Source: Imperialibacter sp. EC-SDR9 (GTDB lineage: Bacteria; Bacteroidota; Bacteroidia; Cytophagales; Cyclobacteriaceae). Taken from it: a stretch of DNA of 64,000 bases. Position numbers and translations under genes: made by a program. Positions 28,203 through 37,670 of the stretch are shown in pieces. Position 1 is the stretch's first letter. Every line of letters begins with the position of its first letter. The notes under the pieces were generated by a model. That model made no database searches and was not told where the DNA came from. It worked only from the letters and a program-made list of their open reading frames with translations. The stretch spans positions 143,519 through 207,518 of the forward strand of contig NZ_LR701582.1 in the NCBI RefSeq assembly GCF_902498805.1, given 5' to 3'.

Positions 28203-28572
28203 AACTATAGAAGCTGGCTTTCTTTTTCTTGATGAATATTTGGCGGAAGCTGTTGCCCCACAGCGACCCTAGCCCGCCAGCAATGGCACCTATGAAGCCC
28301 GAGCCAATTACCAGGTAAATAGGATCGTCCACTTTGAACAGTGCAGCTACCTTGGCAGTAAGTATACTGTGTGATTCAATATCTATTTTCCATGAAATAA
28401 CCATCCAAAGCAAGCCAACGCCAATAAAGCCACTGACAAATGCACCAAAGCTGCTGGTTGGAATTGCCAGCGACACTCCTGCAGCCACCACTACCATTCC
28501 CCACCAGGGAAGGTACAGGCCTGACAGGTAAGCCAATCCGGCGATGAGCATTACTTTTATAATTAGTTTCAT
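28201..28572 (-). CDS. Small inner-membrane protein coupled to the penicillin acylase gene
   Basis: A 123-aa protein with three to four hydrophobic segments (about 5-20, 25-62 and 84-104) separated by a short charged loop, and a lysine-rich C-terminus (IKKKKAS) on the likely cytoplasmic side. Its start codon overlaps the acylase stop as ATGA (28569-28572), so translation is coupled. I do not recognise the family. A helper or unrelated membrane role cannot be told apart from sequence. Confidence 0.72.
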   Translation of the reverse strand: MKLIIKVMLIAGLAYLSGLYLPWWGMVVVAAGVSLAIPTSSFGAFVSGFIGVGLLWMVISWKIDIESHSILTAKVAALFKVDDPIYLVIGSGFIGAIAGGLGSLWGNSFRQIFIKKKKASFYS

Positions 28573-30995
28573 TTTTTGGAAGGGTTAAGCGTTTGAACCA
28601 GCGTTGCATCGGCAGCAAGATCAGCCTGCTGAGATGTGAATTGCAGGCTGAGGTATTTGCCGGTTGCCCAGGGCGTGACCATATCCGCATAAGTCGGGTT
28701 ACCCGGGTTGCCTGTTTGGCTGCCGGGGTAAACTCCCCAGGCTTTTACGCCTGCCTTGTCCAGATCCACCACCATTCTCCAGGAAGGCCCATGCCTTCTG
28801 CTGGCGGCATTAACAATGCCATGATTGCCACCAATCGGCACATTGCTTACACTGAATGGTTCCAGCCGCATGAGATGCTGAATGGTCGTGTTTTTGAAGT
28901 TGGCCCAGGTGAGGTCAACAGCGTGGTTGTTTCTCCAGCTTTCAACGCTGTCAAGTGCGGAGGCAAAGGTCATTGACAAAACATCCTTTATCGTTTCTTT
29001 TCCGGAGGTGCCAAGCACATCGGCGAAAGCCAGATCAGGAATGTTTTTCATGAGCACGCTGGTGTGGTAGTTATGCGGCTTGTAGGTCGCTACAGTCATT
29101 GTGTCAAACTCATCCCACAGCAACTCGTAAAACTGATCCCACCACTCTTCGAAGTAGATCGGCGCTACTCTTTCGGGGTCGTTAAAATAGTCCCACTTGC
29201 GTAACAATTGATAAACCTCCCTGGTGCTGGCAACCATTTTCCCCGTATCAAGGCTGTCGAGCATGAATGTAAGATTCTCGTAGGCGAGGTAGTTGTAGTT
29301 GTCGTTTTGCAGCTTCATCATGTCTTCGGGCTTAATCCCCTGCATGATTTTCAGCCGGTCGTTAATTCGCCTGTTTCTATAGTGCTCGTAATTATAGTCG
29401 TAAACATAATAGGGATAGGTGGCGTCTGCCGGGTGCTGGTTCGCTGAGCTTACGAAATTCCTCGCTGGATTGAGTTCGTGGATGTTTTGCTGTTGAGGAA
29501 CGAAAGGCCCCCAGTCGTATTTACTGTAACGCCCGTCCATCAGGAATTTTCCCTGCTCGGGGTATTTTACAGGGAACTTACCCTGCACCCACATGGCAAT
29601 ATTGCCGTGCACATCTCCGTAGACAATGTTTTGAGGAGGCCCTGAGTAGTGTTTGAGCCCCTCCAGGTAGTCGTTATAGTTTTTGCCACGGTTGAAATGA
29701 TAGAACAGACGGAAGTCGTTGGAGGTGTCGTGGGCTGTCCACCGAAAAGCAAAATTCACCTGCTCGCCGTTGCCTTTAAAGTTTCGGTCGTAAGTCACAG
29801 GGCCAAAGTGGGTGTAGATCACCGTGTCGTACTTTGTGTCCTCTCCTCTTACAATAATTTTTTCTATCACCTTTTGTGTTTTCAACCATTTGCCCTCGTA
29901 GAGGTATTCGTCACGGTCGTCATTTCTGAATTGGATGTAGAACCAATCTGCCACGTCTCTCTTGGCGTTGGTAAATCCAAAAGCGATAGAATCTGTAAAT
30001 CCAATGGTGATGCCGGGTGATCCGGGGAAAACAGCACCCATTACATTTACTGATGGGCTATGCAGGTGTGCCGCATACCAAATGGAGGGTAAGTTGAGGC
30101 CAAGATCTGGTTCGTTGGCCAGCAACACATTGCCGCTTGCCGTTTTGCTGCCAGCCACAGCAAAGCTGTTACTGCCATTTTTAGGGTCGGGCTTGTTGAT
30201 AACCTGCTTTATTTTTGCCAGGGGCAGAGAGTCGTTGGGACTAGCAACTTTTAAGGGCTCGAAGTCAAACTTAGTGCCCGCTGTAATAATTGGATCAATT
30301 CCAGGGTCTCTGTCAGGAAACAAAAAGTTGAACGTGTCTTTGCCCAAAAGCCTCAGCATGTTGGTGTTTTCCAGGTCGGCTTCCCCTGAAGAAAGCTGAT
30401 CAGACATTTCTTTGAGCAGTAAGCATATTTTATAGGGGCTAAATGGCTCCGGCTCATAGTCGAGCAATTTGTATTCTATCGGGAGATCTTTGTAGTCCAG
30501 CGTGGCGATGTAAGCATTTACACCATCGCTATAGGCCTTAAGCATTCCGTATATGGCCTTGTCTTTTTTTACCTCATCAAGCATCCAGTTGGCGCTGTAG
30601 GCCAGTCCTTTTCTTCGTTGCTGCTGATCAAGCGATAGGGTGAGGGGGCCAAGAATTTCCGACAGCCGACCTGCTGTTTTGTAGAGTTGGAACTCCATTT
30701 GCCAAAGCCGATGGAAGGCGATGGTATATCCTTCTGCAAAGTAGAGATCGTGGTCGTTTTCGGCGAAGATGTGTGGAATCAGGTCTTTGTCCCAGTATAT
30801 TTTTACAGGTTCTTCCAGGCCTTCCAAAGTGAGCTGCTCTGGTGCTTTGATGGCGGTGTATTCGCTGTTGGCCCAGAAACCACTCATTGGGTTAAGGAAT
30901 TTCCCCAGAGGTGGGATATTGCCATTTTTGGAATTCAGAACGACTACAAGAACGATCGTTATTATTGTGAAAAAGACAAACTTAAATACTTTCAT
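28569..30995 (-). CDS. Penicillin acylase family N-terminal nucleophile hydrolase
   Basis: An 808-aa exported amidohydrolase, anchored or cleaved at an N-terminal hydrophobic segment (1-20). It is made as a proenzyme: an alpha part up to about 274, then the autoproteolysis site NGSN with nucleophile Ser275, followed by SFAVAGSKTASGNVLLANEPDLGL, a strongly conserved block of the family. Relatives hydrolyse beta-lactam side chains, acyl-homoserine lactones or other N-acyl amides. The true substrate is unknown; quorum quenching is a possibility only. It forms an operon with the small membrane protein at 28201. Confidence 0.93.
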   Translation of the reverse strand: MKVFKFVFFTIITIVLVVVLNSKNGNIPPLGKFLNPMSGFWANSEYTAIKAPEQLTLEGLEEPVKIYWDKDLIPHIFAENDHDLYFAEGYTIAFHRLWQMEFQLYKTAGRLSEILGPLTLSLDQQQRRKGLAYSANWMLDEVKKDKAIYGMLKAYSDGVNAYIATLDYKDLPIEYKLLDYEPEPFSPYKICLLLKEMSDQLSSGEADLENTNMLRLLGKDTFNFLFPDRDPGIDPIITAGTKFDFEPLKVASPNDSLPLAKIKQVINKPDPKNGSNSFAVAGSKTASGNVLLANEPDLGLNLPSIWYAAHLHSPSVNVMGAVFPGSPGITIGFTDSIAFGFTNAKRDVADWFYIQFRNDDRDEYLYEGKWLKTQKVIEKIIVRGEDTKYDTVIYTHFGPVTYDRNFKGNGEQVNFAFRWTAHDTSNDFRLFYHFNRGKNYNDYLEGLKHYSGPPQNIVYGDVHGNIAMWVQGKFPVKYPEQGKFLMDGRYSKYDWGPFVPQQQNIHELNPARNFVSSANQHPADATYPYYVYDYNYEHYRNRRINDRLKIMQGIKPEDMMKLQNDNYNYLAYENLTFMLDSLDTGKMVASTREVYQLLRKWDYFNDPERVAPIYFEEWWDQFYELLWDEFDTMTVATYKPHNYHTSVLMKNIPDLAFADVLGTSGKETIKDVLSMTFASALDSVESWRNNHAVDLTWANFKNTTIQHLMRLEPFSVSNVPIGGNHGIVNAASRRHGPSWRMVVDLDKAGVKAWGVYPGSQTGNPGNPTYADMVTPWATGKYLSLQFTSQQADLAADATLVQTLNPSKK

Positions 30996-31167
30996 TCTGG
31001 GGCTGGGTTTCTACGTCGAAATATAGCCACTTTTAAAAAGGTCTTCAGGGATTCGTCAAAAAATGTGATCGATGTTTTTTTAGGTGGTCGTTATGGATTG
31101 ATCAACGACAGCAGGGGCGATTGCCGACGAAATACTAAGCAAGGATGTCGCTTGTAGCTTTATCGTT

Positions 31168-32022
31168 TTAATGAAAGGCAGAAGGTTTGGAGAACCAGCT
31201 TTCACCGCCTTTGAAAAGATGTGTGGGAAGGTAAAATTCCAGTTTCCACTGCAATAGCAGGTAAGAATCATTCCCAGCTTCTCCTCGTTTTGCTCCCGGG
31301 ATCATGGCCTCGTAGGCAGCTTCATTTACCACGTCTATTTCATCTTTCCTGTTAGAAAGGGCGAGCGCTTTGCCCGAAAGACCGCTTCCGTAGTTTTCTG
31401 ACACATCGTCGAGCCTGTCGGTAAATGCATAGCGGTAACCGACTTCGCCAACCAGGTTAATGAACTCGTTAATCCTTGCTTTTACTCCCACACCAAATGG
31501 AATAACGATGGCAGTCCCTTTGTAGGTAGTACCCTCAGTCGCCAGGGGGCGGAGGGCTTCCCATTTCCCGTCGAGCTGAGCTTTGGGGTTTACGGTTGTC
31601 ACCCCAACCGCAACATGTGCGTACGGTTCAAACTTTCTTCTCTGGTGATAGATTTTATTATAGGGCTTGAAGTAATACATAGCTCCTAATTGTCCTTCAA
31701 AATTATTGGAACGAAAAGAAAGGTTGCGTTGTTTGCTGAAGCTACTGTCTTCAGCATAGGTGTCACTGCCCGATATATTATAGTAAACAAACTCAGCCCT
31801 GGCTGCCCACCGGGTAAGCAAGCGGCACTCTACCCCAAGGTTGAGGTTAGAAAGCCCCTGCTGAAACCCCTTTCCGTTGTTCAGCTCTCCCAGGTACAGT
31901 GTGTGACCAGTTCCGGCAGTCAGACTGAAATAACGGTCGTTGTATTGCCAGGATAAAAAATTCTGGGCGGATACCTTTACATAAGGGATCAATAAAATGG
32001 CAAGGAGGATAGCTTTTTTCAT
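31168..32022 (-). CDS. Outer-membrane beta-barrel protein, DUF6089-like
   Basis: A 284-aa protein starting at the ATG at 32022, which opens a signal peptide ending VSAQ. The mature chain begins with strand patterns YFSLTAGTGHTLYLGELNN, then alternating barrel strands (AARAEFVYYNISG, FEGQLGAMYYF, FEPYAHVAVGVTTV, LVGEVGYRYAFTDRLDDVS). The GxGxxxYLGxLN-type opening is typical of a Bacteroidota family known as DUF6089. It is probably an outer-membrane protein; no function is known to me. The C-terminus KPSAFH does not end in an aromatic. Confidence 0.75.
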   Translation of the reverse strand: MKKAILLAILLIPYVKVSAQNFLSWQYNDRYFSLTAGTGHTLYLGELNNGKGFQQGLSNLNLGVECRLLTRWAARAEFVYYNISGSDTYAEDSSFSKQRNLSFRSNNFEGQLGAMYYFKPYNKIYHQRRKFEPYAHVAVGVTTVNPKAQLDGKWEALRPLATEGTTYKGTAIVIPFGVGVKARINEFINLVGEVGYRYAFTDRLDDVSENYGSGLSGKALALSNRKDEIDVVNEAAYEAMIPGAKRGEAGNDSYLLLQWKLEFYLPTHLFKGGESWFSKPSAFH

Positions 32023-32136
32023 ACGCCTAAGGCCGAAAATAGGAAATGTTTTACATTTTAGGGACAACTGCTCCCATTTTAAGCCATATTTTCATAAACC
32101 AGTCAACGTGGTTTGACCCTGACAGGCACTCGAAAT

Positions 32137-32619
32137 TTATATTACTTTCTCAAGCCTTTCTACAATTTGCAACACGGCTGGACAAACCTGGGTGTTTCTC
32201 ATCGTAAGATCCAGGATTTGGTGCATCTTCTTTCTGTTTGTGTGGGGATACTCTCTGCAAGCTCTTGGGCGGGCTTCATATATGGAGCAATAGTTGTCAG
32301 CGCCCAGAAAGGCACAGGGGGAGCTTTTTAGCACATAGTCGCCCTCATTGTCAATTTTTAAATACTCTTCCGTAAACGCAGATGGCTTAACTTTCAAAAA
32401 CCGGGATATTCTGTCGATATCGGCACTAATAAAAATGGGGCTGGTGGTCTTGCAGCAATTGGCGCAGGCCAAACAGTCCACTTCTTCAAACACTTCTTCA
32501 TGAAGTGCGTGAAAAAGATCGTCCAAATGGGCGGTTCTTTTTCTTTTAATTTTTGAAATAAACTTCTGAAATCCTGGTTTTTTACTGATTGCGTCAGAAG
32601 CGAACCGTTCTAAATCCAT
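32137..32619 (-). CDS. YkgJ-family cysteine cluster protein
   Basis: A 160-aa cytoplasmic protein of the CxxxCxxCC cluster family (putative zinc or iron-sulfur chelating domain). The cysteines appear as CLACANCC, CAFLGADNYC and RACREYPH. The start is set at the ATG at 32619; a GTG at 32640 would add seven residues. The function of the family is largely undefined. It lies just downstream of the DUF7793-like gene on the same strand (24 bp apart), so the two are likely cotranscribed, which links it loosely to the synthase/kinase locus. Confidence 0.88.
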   Translation of the reverse strand: MDLERFASDAISKKPGFQKFISKIKRKRTAHLDDLFHALHEEVFEEVDCLACANCCKTTSPIFISADIDRISRFLKVKPSAFTEEYLKIDNEGDYVLKSSPCAFLGADNYCSIYEARPRACREYPHTNRKKMHQILDLTMRNTQVCPAVLQIVERLEKVI

Positions 32620-32643
32620 TTTATGAATGTAAGGAAACACCCA

Positions 32644-33024
32644 CTAATCCACTTTTTCTTTTTTAAATGTTGAAAGCCAGCTTAAAGCATCTTCCTGTGA
32701 TGTAAAAAGCCTGGTAGGTATGGTGGGTTTGCTAACGCTGAGGAAGAAGTTACCCAGCAGCCGATTGACTGGCGAGCCCACAACCAGCGCACAAGCGTTC
32801 ATGTTTTTGATTCCCTCACCCTCAGCAAAAGCCGAACGAGCATCTTTTGTGATTGTTTTCACGCTTGAAACATCTCCAAGGAAAGGATATGTTTTTTCAC
32901 CACAGGCTTCTACCCGGGTAGTAATCATGTGGTTGGCCACTTCCAGACTGACTTCGTCCACTTTGTAATACCCAAACATAATATTGTCTTCCACCCAAAT
33001 CTTTATGTACTGGTTTTCTATCAT
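32644..33024 (-). CDS. DUF7793/STAS-like small protein, copy 1
   Basis: A 126-aa cytoplasmic protein from the ATG at 33024 (a GTG at 33033 is possible). It is collinear with the protein at 41935-42306: IENxx, YPxxxDVxSVK/DIRGLK, ARxxFAxEGS-like, ALVVGSPVNRLLGNFFLSVSKPTIPTRLFTSQEDALSWL. The alternating strand-helix pattern resembles a SpoIIAA/STAS fold, but no phosphorylatable serine motif is obvious. It is divergent from the synthase fusion at 33160, as its paralogue is from the other synthase, so an associated role such as a partner or regulatory subunit is inferred. Confidence 0.82.
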   Translation of the reverse strand: MIENQYIKIWVEDNIMFGYYKVDEVSLEVANHMITTRVEACGEKTYPFLGDVSSVKTITKDARSAFAEGEGIKNMNACALVVGSPVNRLLGNFFLSVSKPTIPTRLFTSQEDALSWLSTFKKEKVD

Positions 33025-33159
33025 ATCATTCACTCTGTTACGGATGTAGGGTTCTTAGCTCATTAGGTCATATTCAGGACAGATGGCAGAGTAATTTTGG
33101 ATCGTAAATAACAATAACTAATCTCAAGTAGTAAGGTTCAAAAGTAAACTATTTTTCTA

Positions 33160-35586
33160 ATGGCTAAAACACGTCACAATCATTTACTGGATACAATCGA
33201 TGATATTATCACCAGTGCCGCTAATAAGGGCATTGTTCACCTTCATTCTCAGGGAGACTCCCTGTCGGGCTCAACCCTAAGGATCAATGACAGGGAATTG
33301 AAGCATTTCGGTACCTGTGGTTATTTAGGACTAGAGCAAGACTCCAGGCTAAAAGCAGGAGTGATTGATGCCGTGACGAAATATGGCACTCAATTTCCTA
33401 TGTCGAAGACATATGTGTCATCACCGTTGTATGCCGAGTTGGAAAATTTGGTAGAAACTATGTATGGCTATCCGGTTATTCTCACTAAGAATAGCACCCT
33501 TGGTCACATCACTGTTATTCCTTCTATCATAAGAGATGACGATGTTGTTATCCTGGACCAGCAAGTGCATGCAAGTATACAAAGCGCCGTACAAATGCTG
33601 AAGCCAAAAGGCGTTAGAGTAGAGGTTATCCGTCATAGCAACCTCGAAATGCTAGAGGAAAGAATACAGGAGCTGCGCTCAAAATACAACCGCATCTGGT
33701 ACATGGCCGACGGCGTGTACTCCATGTACGGCGATGTGGCTCCGATAAAGGAAATGCAAAAGCTGGCTGACAAATACGATCAACTCTACTTGTACGTAGA
33801 CGACGCCCACGGAATGAGCTGGGCTGGCGAGCATGGCACAGGATTTATTATGAGCCAGGTTGAGATGCATAGAAAAATGGTGTTGTGCGCTACCATGGGC
33901 AAGTGCTTTGGCGCTACCGGGGGACTCATTGTTTTTCCCGAAGAGGAAATGCGACGCAAAGTAAAAATATTCGGTGGCCCCCTTACTTTCTCAGTGCAAA
34001 TAGAACCACCTATGCTTGGGGCTGCCATTGCTTCCGCTAAAATTCACCTTTCGGATGAAATATACACCATGCAGCAGCGGCTGGCTGGTAAGATTGAGTT
34101 TTGCAATGAGCTTATTCGGCAAACTGACCTCCCCTTGGTGGTAGAGAATGAATGCCCTATTTTCTTTATAGGTACGGGCATGCCGGCTACAGGCTACAAT
34201 TTTGTGGAGCGGCTGATGAACGAAGGGTACTATGTCAACCTGGGTGTGTTTCCAGCAGTACCTGTGAAAAACACGGGCGTTCGGTTTACAATCTCTTGCC
34301 ACAACAGCGAAGCAGACATTGAAGGCTTTGTCGAGGCGATGGACTACCACTACCCGAAGGCATTGGAAGATGAGGGCAAAACAGAGAACGAAGTGCGCAA
34401 ATCATTTAAAATGCCACTGTTAACGGAGAGGGCTGTTGTGGAGGCAAAAGTCTCGTCGGAGCTTACTACAGAGATGAGTACAACCGTCGAAGCATTTCCA
34501 GAAGATGAATGGAACAGGCTGATCAGCAAAAACATGTCTGTCGACTGGAAAGGTATGAAATTCATTGAGGAGGCATTTTCTGGTAACGACCTTCCCGAGG
34601 AAAACTGGAAATTTCATTACCTAATGGTGCGAGATGGTCATGGAACGCCGGTTTTGGCTACATTCTTCTCAAGCGCACTCTGCAAGGACGATATATTCGC
34701 CCAGGCTGGCGTTTCCATTCAACTTGAAGAGGATAGAAAATATAATCCCTATCTGCTTACTTCACAAACCCTTGTGATGGGCTCTTTGATGACCGAAGGC
34801 AACCACTTTTACCTGAATAAGGAGCATGGCCAGTGGGAAGAAGCTGTCAGGATCATGATTGGAAAGGTCGGCGAAATACAGGAGTCTGAGAAAATAAGTG
34901 CTACCTACCTGAGAGATTTTGACGACAACGATCCTAAACTGAAGGAGGTGTTTCACGACCAAGGCTTTGTGAAAGTGGATGTTCCGGACTCTTGTGTAAT
35001 AGACAAGCTTGGGTGGAAAAATACAGACGAATTCCTTGAGGGACTCTCAACCCGCTCACGTCGCCACGTTCGTTACGATGTGCTGAAGTATGAGCATATG
35101 TTTGATGTTGAGGTAATAAACTCACCTTCTAAAGAGGATATGAAGCATTTTCAGAGCCTGTTCAGGAACGTTAGGAACAGGAACTTTGCCATTAATGTGT
35201 TTGATTACCCTGATAAATTTTTCCAGATGATGCCAGGCGAAGCTGGATGGGAGTTTGTTGTGCTGAGGCTGAAGCCTGAATTCGATAGTAACCAGAAACC
35301 CGTGGCCGTTGCCTTTAATTACCGCAATGACGCCGGAGTATATACATTCCTTTTGATAGGAATGGACTATGAATATCTCGAAAAGTACAATATATACAGG
35401 CAGACTATTTACAGAACCCTTGAGCAGGCCAACACGCTTGGCTATCAGACGCTGCGACTAGGTATTTCAGCAACCATTGAGAAGAAGAAATTTGGCGCTA
35501 ATGTTCATCCAAAGGTGGCGTTTGTCCAGATCAAGGACAACTTCAACATGGAACAGATTGAGCAATTGGCGGTAAGCCAGGCTTGA
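33160..35586 (+). CDS. AONS/SPT-like PLP synthase fused to a GNAT/FemAB-like acyltransferase, copy 1
   Basis: An 808-aa fusion. Residues 1-400 form a fold-type I alpha-oxoamine synthase: HFGTCGYLGLEQDSRL (49-64), NSTLGHITVI (111-120), the cofactor aspartate pair VDDAHGMSW (Asp214, Asp215, His217) and the PLP lysine in ATMGKCFGATGG (Lys248). Family members condense an amino acid with an acyl-CoA or acyl-ACP. Residues about 430-808 match the FemAB/BioF2-type GNAT acyltransferase pattern (FHYLMVRDGHGTPVLATFF; GLSTRSRRHVRYDV; KKKFGANVHPKVAFVQIKDN). A likely reading is synthesis of a long-chain oxoamine and its N-acylation in one protein. A TAATTTTG element at 33092-33099 may be its -7 box. The kinase gene follows 37 bp downstream. 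Confidence 0.9.
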   Translation: MAKTRHNHLLDTIDDIITSAANKGIVHLHSQGDSLSGSTLRINDRELKHFGTCGYLGLEQDSRLKAGVIDAVTKYGTQFPMSKTYVSSPLYAELENLVETMYGYPVILTKNSTLGHITVIPSIIRDDDVVILDQQVHASIQSAVQMLKPKGVRVEVIRHSNLEMLEERIQELRSKYNRIWYMADGVYSMYGDVAPIKEMQKLADKYDQLYLYVDDAHGMSWAGEHGTGFIMSQVEMHRKMVLCATMGKCFGATGGLIVFPEEEMRRKVKIFGGPLTFSVQIEPPMLGAAIASAKIHLSDEIYTMQQRLAGKIEFCNELIRQTDLPLVVENECPIFFIGTGMPATGYNFVERLMNEGYYVNLGVFPAVPVKNTGVRFTISCHNSEADIEGFVEAMDYHYPKALEDEGKTENEVRKSFKMPLLTERAVVEAKVSSELTTEMSTTVEAFPEDEWNRLISKNMSVDWKGMKFIEEAFSGNDLPEENWKFHYLMVRDGHGTPVLATFFSSALCKDDIFAQAGVSIQLEEDRKYNPYLLTSQTLVMGSLMTEGNHFYLNKEHGQWEEAVRIMIGKVGEIQESEKISATYLRDFDDNDPKLKEVFHDQGFVKVDVPDSCVIDKLGWKNTDEFLEGLSTRSRRHVRYDVLKYEHMFDVEVINSPSKEDMKHFQSLFRNVRNRNFAINVFDYPDKFFQMMPGEAGWEFVVLRLKPEFDSNQKPVAVAFNYRNDAGVYTFLLIGMDYEYLEKYNIYRQTIYRTLEQANTLGYQTLRLGISATIEKKKFGANVHPKVAFVQIKDNFNMEQIEQLAVSQA

Positions 35587-35623
35587 TTTAAAGGAAATTA
35601 TTTTACTCTCTTTATTATATCTT

Positions 35624-37339
35624 ATGACCGTATCAGAAATGAGTGTAACTACGGATGACGAGCGACTTGATAGAATCAATGCCTTGATTGTAAGGCTGGC
35701 TTCCGGGGACTTGAATGCCAGAGAAAGGCCGTCGGATGACTTCGATGAAATCGATGCTATTATCGCAGGGATAAATATGCTGGGCGAGGAGCTTCAAAGC
35801 TCTACAGTTTCACGCAATTACCTGAAAAGCATATATGATGGTATTGTAGACATGGTCATCATTGTCAAAGAGGACGGTCTTATTCAGGGAGTAAATGGTG
35901 CCGTAACGAAACTGCTCGACTACTCGGAGAGTGATTTGGTTGGGAAGAATTTGTCGGAGGTTTTTAGCTCCGATTCTGCCGAGCCTCTGGGTTTTCTGGA
36001 GCACATGCGAGATGATAGCAGCCTCCATAATATTGAAGGCATGGTGGTGGGTAAGTCGGGTAAAGAAACGCCGGTTAGTACCTCCTGCTCAATTTTGATT
36101 GACTCAAAAGGCGAACCTGCAGGCCTACTGCTTGTTGCCAAGGACATGACTGTTCAGAAACAAATTGAGGCTGAACTTAAGAAAAGCAAAGAAGCAGCTG
36201 AGTTGTCCAATCGCATGAAAAGCAGTTTTCTGGCCAATATGAGCCATGAAATCAGGACGCCTCTCAATGGGATACTTGGATTTACCGAATACCTCATAGG
36301 GATGAGCATTACCGACGAGCAAAAGGAATACCTTCAGCTGATCGAAAGATCCGGCCAAACGCTAATGAAGCTTTTAAGTGATATTCTGGATCTTAACAAG
36401 ATAGAAGAAGGGAAGCTTGGTTTTGATTATGTGCCCATTCATTTCAAAGAGACCATGACCTCTTCTCTGCAGCCATATAAATACATGGCCAATGAAAAAG
36501 GAGTGGAGTTTGACCTCCATTTTGAAAACTTCGATAAGATTTCCCATGTGTATTGCGACCCTACCCGTGTAAATCAGATAATGGTGAACCTGGTAGGAAA
36601 TGCGCTGAAATTTACCAGCAAGGGAAAAGTAAGCATCAGCCTAAGCATTTCCCCCATAAGCGATGGCAAGCAAGCGATGATCAGAGGTTGTGTTTCCGAT
36701 ACAGGGATAGGTATTCCAGAGGGCGTCAAAAATGATATTTTTAAGGCATTTGTGCAGTCCGATTCATCTATTACAAGGAGATTTGGTGGCTCAGGTCTGG
36801 GCTTGTCGATTGTAAAAGAGCTTATTCACCTAATGGGAGGCGAAATCAGCATTGGCAGCCCCTCTCACATAGGCACAGCCGAAAACCCTGGCTCTGAGTT
36901 CAATTTTAACTTCTCTGTGGATATAGCCGAATCACCGGCAAAAGAAGCTGTCGAAAAGTTCGAAAAACTGGAATTTACATCCCCACATAAGTTGCTTGTC
37001 GTCGAAGACAATGAGATGAACAGGATACTGGCAGGGAGAGTGTTGAATAAATTTGGAGCAACAGTTGAATACGCTGTGCATGGCAAAGAAGCAGTACAGA
37101 TGCTCAAGATGAATAACTATGATGCTATTTTAATGGACGTTCAAATGCCTGTAATGGATGGCCTTCAAGCCACACGAATTATCAGGAGACTTGGGTACAA
37201 TTTGCCGATCATTGGCCTGTCTGCCAATGTGTTCAAGGAAGATATAGACAGGAGCAGGCTAGCTGGCATGGACGATCACATTGGTAAGCCATTTACCAAA
37301 TTATCCATTTTCAGAGCGTTGAAAAATGCGTTAGAATAG
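35624..37339 (+). CDS. Soluble PAS hybrid histidine kinase with receiver domain, copy 1
   Basis: A 571-aa cytoplasmic sensor kinase with no transmembrane helix. Order: a HAMP-like helical segment (15-60; RLASGDLNARE, GINMLGEEL), PAS domain (65-180), HisKA with phospho-acceptor His208 in FLANMSHEIRTPLNG, HATPase (315-435; NLVGNALKF, DTGIGIP, RRFGGSGLGLSIVKE), and receiver (454-571) with Asp505 in ILMDVQMPVMDG. It begins 37 bp after the synthase fusion and is probably in the same operon. The HAMP-like part without a membrane anchor is unusual. No DNA-binding output domain or regulator gene is nearby. Confidence 0.94.
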   Translation: MTVSEMSVTTDDERLDRINALIVRLASGDLNARERPSDDFDEIDAIIAGINMLGEELQSSTVSRNYLKSIYDGIVDMVIIVKEDGLIQGVNGAVTKLLDYSESDLVGKNLSEVFSSDSAEPLGFLEHMRDDSSLHNIEGMVVGKSGKETPVSTSCSILIDSKGEPAGLLLVAKDMTVQKQIEAELKKSKEAAELSNRMKSSFLANMSHEIRTPLNGILGFTEYLIGMSITDEQKEYLQLIERSGQTLMKLLSDILDLNKIEEGKLGFDYVPIHFKETMTSSLQPYKYMANEKGVEFDLHFENFDKISHVYCDPTRVNQIMVNLVGNALKFTSKGKVSISLSISPISDGKQAMIRGCVSDTGIGIPEGVKNDIFKAFVQSDSSITRRFGGSGLGLSIVKELIHLMGGEISIGSPSHIGTAENPGSEFNFNFSVDIAESPAKEAVEKFEKLEFTSPHKLLVVEDNEMNRILAGRVLNKFGATVEYAVHGKEAVQMLKMNNYDAILMDVQMPVMDGLQATRIIRRLGYNLPIIGLSANVFKEDIDRSRLAGMDDHIGKPFTKLSIFRALKNALE

Positions 37340-37670
37340 ATCAAGCACTATTCCTATCTTCCGCCACATGGTATGCTTTAAGCAGGTTGGCAGGCATTTC
37401 CTCCCGGTTGTCTACAGCACCGAATCGCCGGTTTTTTTGGCAATGCTGCGTTGTTTTGGTCTTGATTGCCACCTGCAAACTTCTGTCCGGTAGTTGACCA
37501 CTTTATGATTCTATAAGGTTTTCTCTCCCTTTGCATTAATTTATGCTGGATATTAACGCCTTCGAACTATAATTGTAAATTAGAGGGAGTTTAACCGTAG
37601 ACCAGTGTCAGGTAAATAGTATGGATCATCTCTTTTACTGAAATAGTCGAAAATGTAAAGCGTACGCCAG
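37340..37670. other. 331-bp intergenic region between the two hybrid kinases
   Basis: No ORF or RNA is supported here. I found no clear TTTG/TAnnTTTG promoter and no strong hairpin, apart from a weak CCGG-flanked structure before seven T near 37420-37437. It must hold whatever signal drives the second kinase, unless both are read through from the synthase. Confidence 0.5.
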